Source: Prochlorococcus sp. AG-363-P01
Lineage (GTDB): Bacteria > Cyanobacteriota > Cyanobacteriia > PCC-6307 > Cyanobiaceae
NCBI GenBank assembly: GCA_003278225.1
Contig: QCGC01000010.1
Location: 1-45,596 of the forward strand
Reading direction: 5' to 3'
DNA: 45,596 nt
Below the pieces are notes generated by a model that did not search any database, was not told where the DNA came from, and saw only the letters and a list, made by a program, of their open reading frames with translations. Positions 35,582-43,419 of this stretch are shown piece by piece. Position numbers and translations under genes: made by a program. Every line of letters starts with the position of its first letter. Position 1 is the first letter of the stretch.

Positions 35582-36647
35582 AGTCAATTAAACCTTCTGT
35601 AAGAAGTTTGATTGCTGCAGAGTCTGATTCGAGCCCCGATATGTCTATTGCTTTTCTTTGGGCTGATTTTGATAATTCATATTCGTAGCATTTGTCGTAA
35701 TAGTCAAGCAAGGCTTCGCAAACCTGCTCCCATTCCTCATTATTGATTGCATTTAAGGCCAATTCTGTTCGTTGAGGACCTAAGCGACGGCTTATTCGTG
35801 TAGTAGCTGCCTTAAGATCTTTTTTGCTTTGTATGGCATATACCTTTACTAATTGGCTAATCCTTTCTTCTTTGGATCTATTTATTTCTACTATTGGTGC
35901 TTGTTTCATTTGTTTGAATAACTCATGCGGAATTCTGCAACATCCCAAGTTTGAACTTTCAGCTTCAAGCCAGATTTGATTTTCAGGATTTATGTTGCAA
36001 ACATCAAGATTTTCTGCGATTAAATTTTCATAATGTTCTGTGCTTGGTTGTAAAGGAAGTCCAAGTCCTCCAAAACTGCTCCCTCTATGATTGGCCAAAC
36101 CTTCTAAATCAATTATATTAATTCCTTTTTGTTTCATAGATAATAATAGATCAGTTTTGCCTGTCCCAGTCTTCCCACCTAATAGTCTGAGGGGCCATTC
36201 CTTTTGGAATTGAGCGAGTACCCATTTTCTGTAACTTTTATACCCCCCTGTAAGGATTATAGGCTTCAAATTCAAGATATTGGCCACCCATCCAATACTG
36301 GCTGAACGCATACCACCTCTCCAGCAATAAAGCCTTAGACAGTTTTTATTCTCATCTTCTTCAGAGTTTTCAGAATTGGCTTCATTTAAATTCTCCAGAA
36401 AATCTTTAAATCTTTCAATTTTAGGGATAGTAATTTCTAGCCCTAAGAGAATCGCTTGTAATCGTCCCTGTTTTTTATAGGTTTTGCCTACAGTGGCCCT
36501 TTCCTCATCATTGAACAAAGGGAGGTTTATGGCACCTGGCCAATGCCCTTGCAGAAACTCAGAAGGGCTTCTTATATCAAGTAATGGTGCTCTGATTCGA
36601 CGAAAATTTTCTATTGAAAAATAATTTTGGAGCCCAACATCTGACAT
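35580..36647 (-). CDS. selU: tRNA 2-selenouridine synthase
   Basis: SelU (MnmH) changes the 2-thiouridine at wobble position 34 of some tRNAs to 2-selenouridine, using selenophosphate; it can also geranylate the sulfur. The rhodanese domain starts with the segment [20 protein letters not shown]. It carries the active Cys in CWRGGMRS (Cys108 from this start). A P-loop GGKTGTGKT (157-165) follows. I start at the ATG at 36647 (355 residues); the longer frame to 36701 would overlap gun4. Selenophosphate synthetase is not in the window. Confidence 0.92.
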   Translation of the reverse strand: MSDVGLQNYFSIENFRRIRAPLLDIRSPSEFLQGHWPGAINLPLFNDEERATVGKTYKKQGRLQAILLGLEITIPKIERFKDFLENLNEANSENSEEDENKNCLRLYCWRGGMRSASIGWVANILNLKPIILTGGYKSYRKWVLAQFQKEWPLRLLGGKTGTGKTDLLLSMKQKGINIIDLEGLANHRGSSFGGLGLPLQPSTEHYENLIAENLDVCNINPENQIWLEAESSNLGCCRIPHELFKQMKQAPIVEINRSKEERISQLVKVYAIQSKKDLKAATTRISRRLGPQRTELALNAINNEEWEQVCEALLDYYDKCYEYELSKSAQRKAIDISGLESDSAAIKLLTEGLID

Positions 36648-36687
36648 AGTGGGATTATGTGTGGTGATTCGAGACTGGTTGTTATTC

Positions 36688-37404
36688 ATGTCTTCTGACA
36701 AATCTCATTCAACCCATCTCAGCATTGAAGAGTTGTTAGAGCAATTCTCTAACGGGTCATCAAGCAAACGTCGTGGTCTCATTAGAGTAATTGAGGATCG
36801 AGTTGATGAGATTTCTTCATTAGGTTCAGCTGCGCTGTCTCTTTTCGACCCAGAAGGGGATGACTGGGCTGCAGGTTGGATCCTGCAGGTTCAACAAAGA
36901 CATAAGCCTGATGAACTAAGAAATTCTTTCCCTAAAGATTCCATAGCCTGGTTTAAAACACATTCATGTGTGGGAATTGATTATCTTCCTTTTCAAAAGG
37001 CTTTGATTACTGAATCCTTTGAGCATGCTGACCGCTTTACGAGTAGCACATTACGTAAATTGGCAGGATCAGCAGCTGAAACAAGAGGTTATGTCTATTT
37101 CAGTGAGGTTAAAGATATGCCAGGAGATGATCTAATTACTTTAGATCGACTATGGAGGGCTTTTTCTCAAGGTCGATTTGGATTCTCAGTTCAGGCCAAG
37201 CTTTTGAACTCTCTCGGAGGACGATATGATCGATTGTGGCCTCGAATAGGATGGAAAGAAAATGGAGTATGGACAAGATATCCCAACGCTTTTAATTGGT
37301 CTATCGAGGCGAAGGAAGGACATATGCCTCTAATTAATCAACTTCGTGGGGTTCGTCTAATGGATGCTTTGTTATCTCATCCAGCACTGATTTCTAGGAG
37401 GTAG
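36688..37404 (+). CDS. gun4: GUN4, tetrapyrrole-binding activator of magnesium chelatase
   Basis: GUN4 binds porphyrins and stimulates magnesium chelatase at the start of chlorophyll synthesis. From the ATG at 36688 it has 238 residues. The N-terminal helical domain is about residues 1-80. The GUN4 core follows with GIDYLPFQKAL, LTIDxLW-type LITLDRLWRAFSQGRFGFSVQ, split over 149-169, and WPRIGWKENGVWTRYPNAF. The end is GHMPLINQLRGVRLMDALL, like Synechocystis Gun4. It is divergent from selU, with 40 bp between the two starts. Confidence 0.95.
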   Translation: MSSDKSHSTHLSIEELLEQFSNGSSSKRRGLIRVIEDRVDEISSLGSAALSLFDPEGDDWAAGWILQVQQRHKPDELRNSFPKDSIAWFKTHSCVGIDYLPFQKALITESFEHADRFTSSTLRKLAGSAAETRGYVYFSEVKDMPGDDLITLDRLWRAFSQGRFGFSVQAKLLNSLGGRYDRLWPRIGWKENGVWTRYPNAFNWSIEAKEGHMPLINQLRGVRLMDALLSHPALISRR

Positions 37405-37458
37405 AACTTAAACTCTCTACAATGTAATCAAACTAAACCATTAATTAGGCATTAATAT

Positions 37459-37947
37459 ATGCTGACTAGTAGTTCATTAAAAGCTGTTAATTATCTTCAT
37501 TATCTCTATGGATTTTTGATAGGGAATAGGTTTATATGGAAGGATTTTGTTTTCTCCTCAACTCTTCAAATTACGCCATTACTTGATATTTTGCTTGATA
37601 ATATAGAATCAGAGCAAGTTACTAGAAAAATACAATTAGGCTTGCATGAAGCTTTGGTTAATGCTGTACAACATGGAAATTCTGGAGATCCACAGAAGAA
37701 ATTAAGGATTCGGCGTATTCAGACTCCACATTGGCTTGTATGGCAGATTCAGGATGAAGGATATGGTGTCTCTAAGGATCGCAGATCAGCTTGCCTTCCA
37801 TCTAAGCTTGATTCTATAAATGGAAGAGGTTTATATCTTATTCATTATTGTTTTGATGATGTACGTTGGAGCCAAAAGGGTAATCGAGTTCAACTTGCAT
37901 CTAAACGATTATTTGCCTCTAATGTTGAGGACAACCTGGGGCTTTAA
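37459..37947 (+). CDS. RsbW-like ATP-binding anti-sigma factor / serine kinase
   Basis: The 162-residue protein is a HATPase_c_2 domain of the RsbW/SpoIIAB type. It has an N-box with HEALVNAVQHGN (Glu64, Asn68), a G1 box DEGYGV (99-104) and a G2 box GRGLYLI (122-128). Such proteins bind sigma factors or phosphorylate STAS antagonists. The STAS protein at 9739 is a candidate partner, though distant. The 3' end overlaps the convergent DUF6439 gene by 29 bp. Confidence 0.88.
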   Translation: MLTSSSLKAVNYLHYLYGFLIGNRFIWKDFVFSSTLQITPLLDILLDNIESEQVTRKIQLGLHEALVNAVQHGNSGDPQKKLRIRRIQTPHWLVWQIQDEGYGVSKDRRSACLPSKLDSINGRGLYLIHYCFDDVRWSQKGNRVQLASKRLFASNVEDNLGL

Positions 37948-38173
37948 CTTCCCGTTTAATCCATTTTATTGATTGAGTTAATAGATTTACTATGTCTGAG
38001 GAGTCTCCTTCAGAGATTATTTGAACCATTGCTGCTGCAATAAGCTCTGCCGCCCTTCTTTCTGAATTTCCTTTGAGATCATGCCAATTTTTATTATTTA
38101 ACTTTAATTGGGCGTGTAGCTCTATAGCTAGTTCCTTTGAATCTCCAGGCCATCCCGAATTCGATGATAACAT
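37919..38173 (-). CDS. DUF6439 family protein
   Basis: The 84-residue helical protein contains ELAIELHAQLKLNNKNWHDLKG and AAELIAAAMVQIISEGD. This resembles the small cyanobacterial family I know as DUF6439; the name is from memory. No signal or membrane segment is seen. It converges with, and overlaps by 29 bp, the RsbW-like gene. Confidence 0.7.
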   Translation of the reverse strand: MLSSNSGWPGDSKELAIELHAQLKLNNKNWHDLKGNSERRAAELIAAAMVQIISEGDSSDIVNLLTQSIKWIKREVKAPGCPQH

Positions 38174-38342
38174 CTTTTTGCTTTATTTACTGAATATAAC
38201 TTAGTTTAGTATGGTTGACATTGATATTAAATCTTTTACTAATGGAAATATTTTTAGACTTATTCTTTAGGGTAGGGTCGCATAATTTCAACAAGAACAT
38301 AGTGCATCTCTGGAAATCCATATGTACTTATTCATATGCCTT

Positions 38343-39404
38343 TTAGACACTTTTGGTTGCTGACCAAACTTTAGTCATAAAGTGTGATTGGCTTTTAATT
38401 GCATTGAATCCACTATTAAGTAATTTAGCTTCTATATCATCATTTATATAGTTATTATAGTAAGGCTCATGAAATACTTTGTGGAAATCATTTAAAATAC
38501 TTTCAAATTGAGGTGAGTCGCTAGTCTGAATAGAGTCAGCGAGAATAAATATTCCACCTGGCTCAAGTACTCTCCAGCATTCATTTAGTACTTTCTGGCG
38601 GATATTTGGAGGCAATTCATGGAGCAAAAAAACACAAGTAACAGCTTGCATGCTTTGATCCTCAAAGGGCATAAATTCTGCATTTCCCCTTATTAATTGT
38701 GTGAATTTTGTACCTTTGGTATTTAGATATTGGCTTGCCTGACGAAGATAAGATCCTGATAGATCGATACCAAATAATTCGACATCTTTTAATGTACTTC
38801 TAATTTGTTTTAGTGTTCTACCAGTACCTGTAGCGACATCAAGTACTTTGAGACTCCCTGGAGATCTATCACTAAATCTTTTAAGCCCTCTTTTTAAGGG
38901 GGCAATTATTCTTCTCCTCATAGAATCTGCAGTTCCATTAAAAAGTATTTCTACTTGTATGTCATAAAGCCCCGCTGAATGGTCACTTAAATAACCATCA
39001 GTTTGATGATGAAAGTTCTGTAAGTAATAATTTGGATATGCTTCTTGATCGATTTGTTTTGGGATACTCCTGGTTTCTTTACTTTTTCGTCTTTGCCATG
39101 TAGAGGGTAGATCAAGCCAAAGTAATGGATACCTTGCGGCCCACTCAAGCCATGGAATGTCAAACAGTTGACTTTTTGGATATATTCCTTGTTCAGCTTC
39201 CTGCCAATCTAGATCTGCTAAGTCGTCAATTGAGCGTCGTAGTTCATTAAGGGTATCGGATGGTATTGGCGATGTATTTGGTATCGCTTCTGGGGCTAAA
39301 TATTCCATTAACTTTGAACTAATTTGTTTATGAGCTAAGCCTGCAAGGCTTTTGCCTTGCTGAATGGTCTTATAGGCGATTTTTGTAAGATCAGGATCAG
39401 CCAT
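38343..39404 (-). CDS. Class I SAM-dependent methyltransferase
   Basis: The 353-residue protein has an unusually long N-terminal region of about 175 residues, then a class I methyltransferase fold. Motif I is VLDVATGTGRTLKQI, then FGIDLSGSYLRQA, GNAEFMPFEDQSMQAVTCVF and ECWRVLEPGGIFILAD. The core resembles UbiE/COQ5-type enzymes. The N-terminal part (LDWQEAEQGIYP, then WLEWAARYPLLWLDLPSTWQRR) is unlike UbiE, so the substrate is unknown. Single gene. Confidence 0.85.
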   Translation of the reverse strand: MADPDLTKIAYKTIQQGKSLAGLAHKQISSKLMEYLAPEAIPNTSPIPSDTLNELRRSIDDLADLDWQEAEQGIYPKSQLFDIPWLEWAARYPLLWLDLPSTWQRRKSKETRSIPKQIDQEAYPNYYLQNFHHQTDGYLSDHSAGLYDIQVEILFNGTADSMRRRIIAPLKRGLKRFSDRSPGSLKVLDVATGTGRTLKQIRSTLKDVELFGIDLSGSYLRQASQYLNTKGTKFTQLIRGNAEFMPFEDQSMQAVTCVFLLHELPPNIRQKVLNECWRVLEPGGIFILADSIQTSDSPQFESILNDFHKVFHEPYYNNYINDDIEAKLLNSGFNAIKSQSHFMTKVWSATKSV

Positions 39405-39577
39405 AAAAGCCGTTATGGTTAAGTTTTTCTCTTATAGAAAATTCTACTTTGAGGACTATAGATGTAAATCCATTTGGAAATACTTTAGTAGTTTTTAACC
39501 GCACTCTCTAAGTCGTTTTGGAGAAATTGTTTTATCACTTTTAAATACTATGAAAATTTGATTAATTAATAATTAAT

Positions 39578-39904
39578 TCAAGGACAATAATTTTTCAGAA
39601 GTTTAACTAAAACTTCATTTATATCATGCCAATGATAGTAAGGTTCAAGAGATTTTAAGTCAGAGTTTTTGTTAGTAATTATTTGAATAGATTCCTTTAA
39701 CTTCAAACAAATTTCTTTTGAATTAGATCCATTTATTCCATTCTCTAAAGCTTCTAGATTTTTATTTAGAAGCTTTAGTTCTTTCTCTGCTGAACTAATA
39801 CCAGATTCTTTTGATGTGTTCAATATTAATGTAAATAAAAACATACTTAAAGTTATCAGAACTATTATAGGAATTTTTTTTTGTAATGGATTGTTCGCTG
39901 TCAA
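39578..39904 (-). CDS. Hypothetical membrane-anchored coiled-coil protein
   Basis: The 108-residue product would start with TTG. A membrane segment (IPIIVLITLSMFLFTLIL, residues 11-28) is followed by a charged helical region (SAEKELKLLNKNLEALENGI), likely a short coiled coil. Two Cys residues (KEICLKL and KNYCP) lie outside the membrane. It lies 3' of glnA, beyond a long inverted repeat. Not recognised. Confidence 0.55.
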   Translation of the reverse strand: MTANNPLQKKIPIIVLITLSMFLFTLILNTSKESGISSAEKELKLLNKNLEALENGINGSNSKEICLKLKESIQIITNKNSDLKSLEPYYHWHDINEVLVKLLKNYCP

Positions 39905-39946
39905 ACCGGATGAATATGAGAGACGTTAGAAACTTTGTCTTGTCAA

Positions 39947-40009
39947 AGAATAACGATACAACCATAAGATCTGGCTGATGCCTAGATTTTCTGGTTGTAT
40001 CGTTATTCT
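39947..40009. repeat. Long inverted repeat (18-bp perfect arms, extendable to about 27 pairs) 3' of glnA
   Basis: Positions 39947-39964 pair perfectly with 39992-40009. After one mismatch, nine further pairs (39966-39974 with 39982-39990) form, two of them G-T pairs in the plus-strand orientation. The loop is 7 nt. There is no T tract on either side. The element lies about 25 bp beyond the glnA stop and about 43 bp upstream of the next start on the same strand. Confidence 0.85.
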
Positions 40010-40035
40010 AGTGCGACTTGTGGATAATCTTTTGA

Positions 40036-41457
40036 TCATGCATCGTAATACATTACAAATTCATGGGGGTGTGGCCTTTGTCGCAACTGTTGAACTTCCT
40101 CATATTTTATTGCAATCCAATTGTTTATAAAATCCTCACTAAATACGCCACCTTCAGTGAGGTATTTATGATCAGATTTGAGACACTCCAGTGATCCATT
40201 TAAGGATGAAGGTACAGTAGCAATATTTGCTAGTTCTTCTTCTGGCAGTTCAAATAAGTCGACATCGACACCGTCCCCTGGGTCGATTTGGTTTTTGATT
40301 CCATCTATTCCAGCCATCATCATTGCACTGAATGCAAGATATGGGTTTGCCATAGCATCACCTGGACGGAATTCAAATCGCTTAGCCTTGGGATTTGGTC
40401 CTGTTAGGGGAATTCTTACAGCCGCAGATCGGTTTCCTTGAGAATAAACAAGGTTTACAGGGGCTTCAAATCCGGGAACCAAACGTTTATAGCTGTTAGT
40501 AGTTGGATTGGTAAAAGCTAGGAATGATGGTGCATGCTTCAGGATCCCACCGATATACCACCTAGCTGTTTGGGAGAGATTTGCATATGTTCCTTCTCCG
40601 AAAAATAGAGGTTGCCCTCCCTTCCAGAGACTCTGATGAACATGCATGCCTGTGCCATTGTCATTAAATACTGGCTTAGGCATAAAAGTGGCGGTTTTAC
40701 CATATTTTCTGGCGACATTTCTTACCACATATTTATAGGTCATGACATTGTCTGCAGCATTTATAAGTTCAGCAAATTTCATGCCAAGTTCATGTTGGCC
40801 GGCGCCAGCAACTTCGTGATGATGTTTTTCAATTGGAATACCAAGTTGTCCCATAAGGAGCAACATTTCGGATCTAAGGTCTTGAGCTGTGTCGTTAGGT
40901 GCTACAGGGAAATAACCTTCTTTGATTTGAATTTTGTATGCAAGGTTTCCTCCTTCTTCGGCTCTGCCAGTATTCCAAGGAGCTTCAATTGTATCTACGC
41001 TATAAAAACAACCACCTTCGCTTGAGTTATATCGGACGTCATCAAAAATGAAGAATTCTGGCTCGGCCCCGAAGAAAGCTGTATCAGCAATATTTGTATT
41101 GGCTAAGTGTTTTAAAGCTTTTTGTGCGAGTGCTCTTGGACATCTTGAGTAAGGTTCCCCACTTCGTGGTTCTTGAATTGAACAAATTAAGCTAAGAGTT
41201 TTATGACTGTAGAAAGGGTCTATCCAGGCGGTAGAAGAATCTGGAACCATAGCCATATCTGATTCATTAATCGCCTTCCATCCACGAATTGAGGACCCAT
41301 CAAATGCAAGGCCGCTAGAAAAGGCTTCTTCATCGACCATGTCTGACGTCACTGTCAAGTGTTGCCATTTCCCGTGAAGGTCAGTGAATTTAAGGTCTAT
41401 TAGTTCGATGTTCTCATCCTTTATCTGGCGAAGGACGTCTTGGGGAGTTTTTCCCAT
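40036..41457 (-). CDS. glnA: Glutamine synthetase type I
   Basis: GlnA makes glutamine from glutamate and ammonia, the entry point of nitrogen. It has 473 residues. Recognisable segments are [16 protein letters not shown] (substrate side), [32 protein letters not shown] and [19 protein letters not shown]. The position aligned with the adenylylation Tyr of enterobacterial enzymes is Phe (LFELPEEE, near residue 402), so GlnE-type control seems excluded. Transcription is probably NtcA-driven (see 41489-41529). Confidence 0.98.
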   Translation of the reverse strand: MGKTPQDVLRQIKDENIELIDLKFTDLHGKWQHLTVTSDMVDEEAFSSGLAFDGSSIRGWKAINESDMAMVPDSSTAWIDPFYSHKTLSLICSIQEPRSGEPYSRCPRALAQKALKHLANTNIADTAFFGAEPEFFIFDDVRYNSSEGGCFYSVDTIEAPWNTGRAEEGGNLAYKIQIKEGYFPVAPNDTAQDLRSEMLLLMGQLGIPIEKHHHEVAGAGQHELGMKFAELINAADNVMTYKYVVRNVARKYGKTATFMPKPVFNDNGTGMHVHQSLWKGGQPLFFGEGTYANLSQTARWYIGGILKHAPSFLAFTNPTTNSYKRLVPGFEAPVNLVYSQGNRSAAVRIPLTGPNPKAKRFEFRPGDAMANPYLAFSAMMMAGIDGIKNQIDPGDGVDVDLFELPEEELANIATVPSSLNGSLECLKSDHKYLTEGGVFSEDFINNWIAIKYEEVQQLRQRPHPHEFVMYYDA

Positions 41458-41488
41458 GATGGTCTAACTACATAAGTTCTATCTTCTA

Positions 41489-41529
41489 ATTCTATTAATT
41501 AAGTCAATCAATTTTGTATCAAGTGGTAC
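41489..41529 (-). promoter_or_regulatory. NtcA-activated promoter of glnA
   Basis: A perfect NtcA palindrome GTA-N8-TAC lies at 41516-41529. Twenty-one bases downstream, reading the reverse strand, TAGAAT (41489-41494) fits the -10 consensus TAN3T. The distance matches class II NtcA promoters, where the site replaces the -35 element. The glnA ATG is about 31 bp beyond the -10 box. Confidence 0.85.
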
Positions 41530-41702
41530 CTATTGCAAAGCTGAACTTATTTATTGCAAGTCCCTTCAATAGGCATAGGACATTGAGAGTTGTAGGCCAA
41601 AGCTGATGTGTGGTGTTATAACCCATTGCAATCTTTAAAAAATTTCTCGCGGCTGAAAGCTTGAGTGTTTAGGCTCATTAATTAATTCTCGGCAGGGCCT
41701 TG

Positions 41703-42860
41703 GTGACATCGCAAACCTTTTTCCCTGTATCCCAAGACCATTGCAAGGACTTTGGGAAAATTTCTGTTCCAAAACGCCTTTTGTTTGGGCCTGGACCATC
41801 TAACGCCCATCCAGATGTCTTGAAAGCATTAGCTCTTCCACCTGTAGGTCATTTGGACCCTTTTTATGTGGGTTTGATGAGTGAGGTGCAAGAACTATTG
41901 AGGTATGCCTGGCAAACTGATAATCGTTTGACTCTTCCAATGAGCGGGACAGGCAGTGCTGCTATGGAAGCAACAATTGCTAATTCTGTAGAGCCTGGGG
42001 ACAAAGTTTTAGTTGCTGTCAAAGGCTATTTTGGCCATCGATTGGTTGATATGGCAGGTAGGTACAAGGCTGAAGTTCAAACCATAGATAAAAAATGGGG
42101 AGAAGCTTTTACCCTCGATGAAATTGAGGCGGGATTAATTAAATTTCGGCCTGCGATTTTGGCAATGGTTCATGCAGAGACCTCTACAGGTGTTTGTCAG
42201 CCCATGAAAGGTATTGGTGATTTATGTAAAAAATATGATTGCCTTTTACTTCTTGACACGGTTACTTCACTTGGTGGTGTTGAATTGTTTATAGACGAAT
42301 GGGGAGTTGATCTTGCATATAGTTGTAGTCAAAAAGGTTTAAGTTGCCCCCCTGGTCTTGGCCCATTCACGATTAGTCCAAGAGCGGAGGCAAAATTAAA
42401 TTCAAGGAATGGAAAAGTCCCTAATTGGTATTTGGATGTTTCCCTTTTGAACAAATATTGGGGAAGTGACCGTGTTTATCACCATACAGCCCCTGTAAAT
42501 ATGAATTTTGCGATTCGAGAAGCTCTTCGCTTACTTTCAGAAGAAGGTCTAGAGAATTCATGGAATCGACATCTTGATAATGCCCAAATGCTGTGGGAAG
42601 GTCTTGAGAATTTAGGGATTGAATTAGTTGTAGATAAGCCTTTACGTTTGCCTACTCTTACTACAGTTTTAATTCCGAATGGAGTAGATGGGAAGGCTTT
42701 TGCAAGTCATCTTTTAAATAATCATGCTATTGAGATTGGTGTTGGGTTAGGTGATCTGGCCGGGAAGGTTTGGAGGATTGGGTTGATGGGATATAACTCC
42801 ACTTCTAAGAACGTTGATAAAATTCTGAATATTTTCGAGACTGAACTACCTAAATTTTAG
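41703..42860 (+). CDS. Alanine/serine-glyoxylate aminotransferase family protein
   Basis: This is a PLP-dependent class V aminotransferase of 385 residues from the GTG at 41703 (a TTG one codon upstream is possible). It begins with the family pattern KRLLFGPGPSNAHPDVLKAL. The PLP-binding Asp is in LLLLDTVTSLGG (Asp185), and the Lys is in SCSQKGLSCPPG (Lys211). Such enzymes use glyoxylate from photorespiration to make glycine; serine or alanine is the usual donor. It shares the upstream region with divergent glnA and overlaps tadA by 11 bp. Confidence 0.93.
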   Translation: MTSQTFFPVSQDHCKDFGKISVPKRLLFGPGPSNAHPDVLKALALPPVGHLDPFYVGLMSEVQELLRYAWQTDNRLTLPMSGTGSAAMEATIANSVEPGDKVLVAVKGYFGHRLVDMAGRYKAEVQTIDKKWGEAFTLDEIEAGLIKFRPAILAMVHAETSTGVCQPMKGIGDLCKKYDCLLLLDTVTSLGGVELFIDEWGVDLAYSCSQKGLSCPPGLGPFTISPRAEAKLNSRNGKVPNWYLDVSLLNKYWGSDRVYHHTAPVNMNFAIREALRLLSEEGLENSWNRHLDNAQMLWEGLENLGIELVVDKPLRLPTLTTVLIPNGVDGKAFASHLLNNHAIEIGVGLGDLAGKVWRIGLMGYNSTSKNVDKILNIFETELPKF

Positions 42861-42864
42861 GTAG
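42846..42864. terminator. Bidirectional hairpin inside the convergent stop overlap
   Basis: The palindrome CTACCTAAA-T-TTTAGGTAG contains both stop codons. It lies where the aminotransferase (forward) and tadA (reverse) overlap by 11 bp, and encodes the end Leu-Pro-Lys of both proteins. Confidence 0.6.
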
Positions 42865-43371
42865 AGCAATCCGTCGCAATTTAAACCAATCTTTAAGTTG
42901 CTTGCTTATTTCCTCCTCCAATATTCCACCTTTTACGATCATGTGATGATGGGCGCTTTTGTGTTTTGACAAATCAAGAGTCCCCCCTAGAGCCCCTCGC
43001 TTTTGATCTGCTGCCCCAAATATGATTTGCCCCATTCTGGCTTGGATTATTGCGCTTGCGCACATAGCACAGGGCTCCAAAGTGACTATTAAGGTGCAAT
43101 CATTGAATCTCCAGTCATTTCTTATTAATGATGCTTGACGGAGTGCAATGATTTCAGCATGTCCTAGAGGATCATTTTGGGCTTCTCTTACATTGCTTCC
43201 ATGACCTATACAAATACCATTTTTGTTCAGTATTAATGCACTTACAGGTACTTCACCAAGTAAACCAATGTCGTGAGACCTTCTAATTAATCTTGACATC
43301 CATTCTTGACATTGCATTGTGCTTAGTTCGATTGGGTTCGACAATGGTTTATCTCTGAAGGAATGCCTCAT
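42850..43371 (-). CDS. tadA: tRNA(Arg) adenosine-34 deaminase
   Basis: TadA converts wobble adenosine to inosine in tRNA-Arg(ACG). From the ATG at 43371 it has 173 residues. The zinc and proton-shuttle motif is GHAEIIALRQA, followed by TLEPCAMCASAIIQAR, the classic HAE...PCxxC set. The C-terminal FGAADQKRGALGG also fits the family. The N-terminal 20 residues are an extension. The start is separated by about 50 bp from the divergent PLP decarboxylase. Confidence 0.95.
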   Translation of the reverse strand: MRHSFRDKPLSNPIELSTMQCQEWMSRLIRRSHDIGLLGEVPVSALILNKNGICIGHGSNVREAQNDPLGHAEIIALRQASLIRNDWRFNDCTLIVTLEPCAMCASAIIQARMGQIIFGAADQKRGALGGTLDLSKHKSAHHHMIVKGGILEEEISKQLKDWFKLRRIALPKI

Positions 43372-43419
43372 CAAACAATGTCATCAAGACAAAAAATCAA
43401 ATTAGCTTTTCGTTAGCAC

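Noticed and set aside
40612-41025. Forward ORF of 137 residues inside glnA
   Set aside because: It lies entirely antisense to the conserved glutamine synthetase sequence; the composition reflects glnA codon use.
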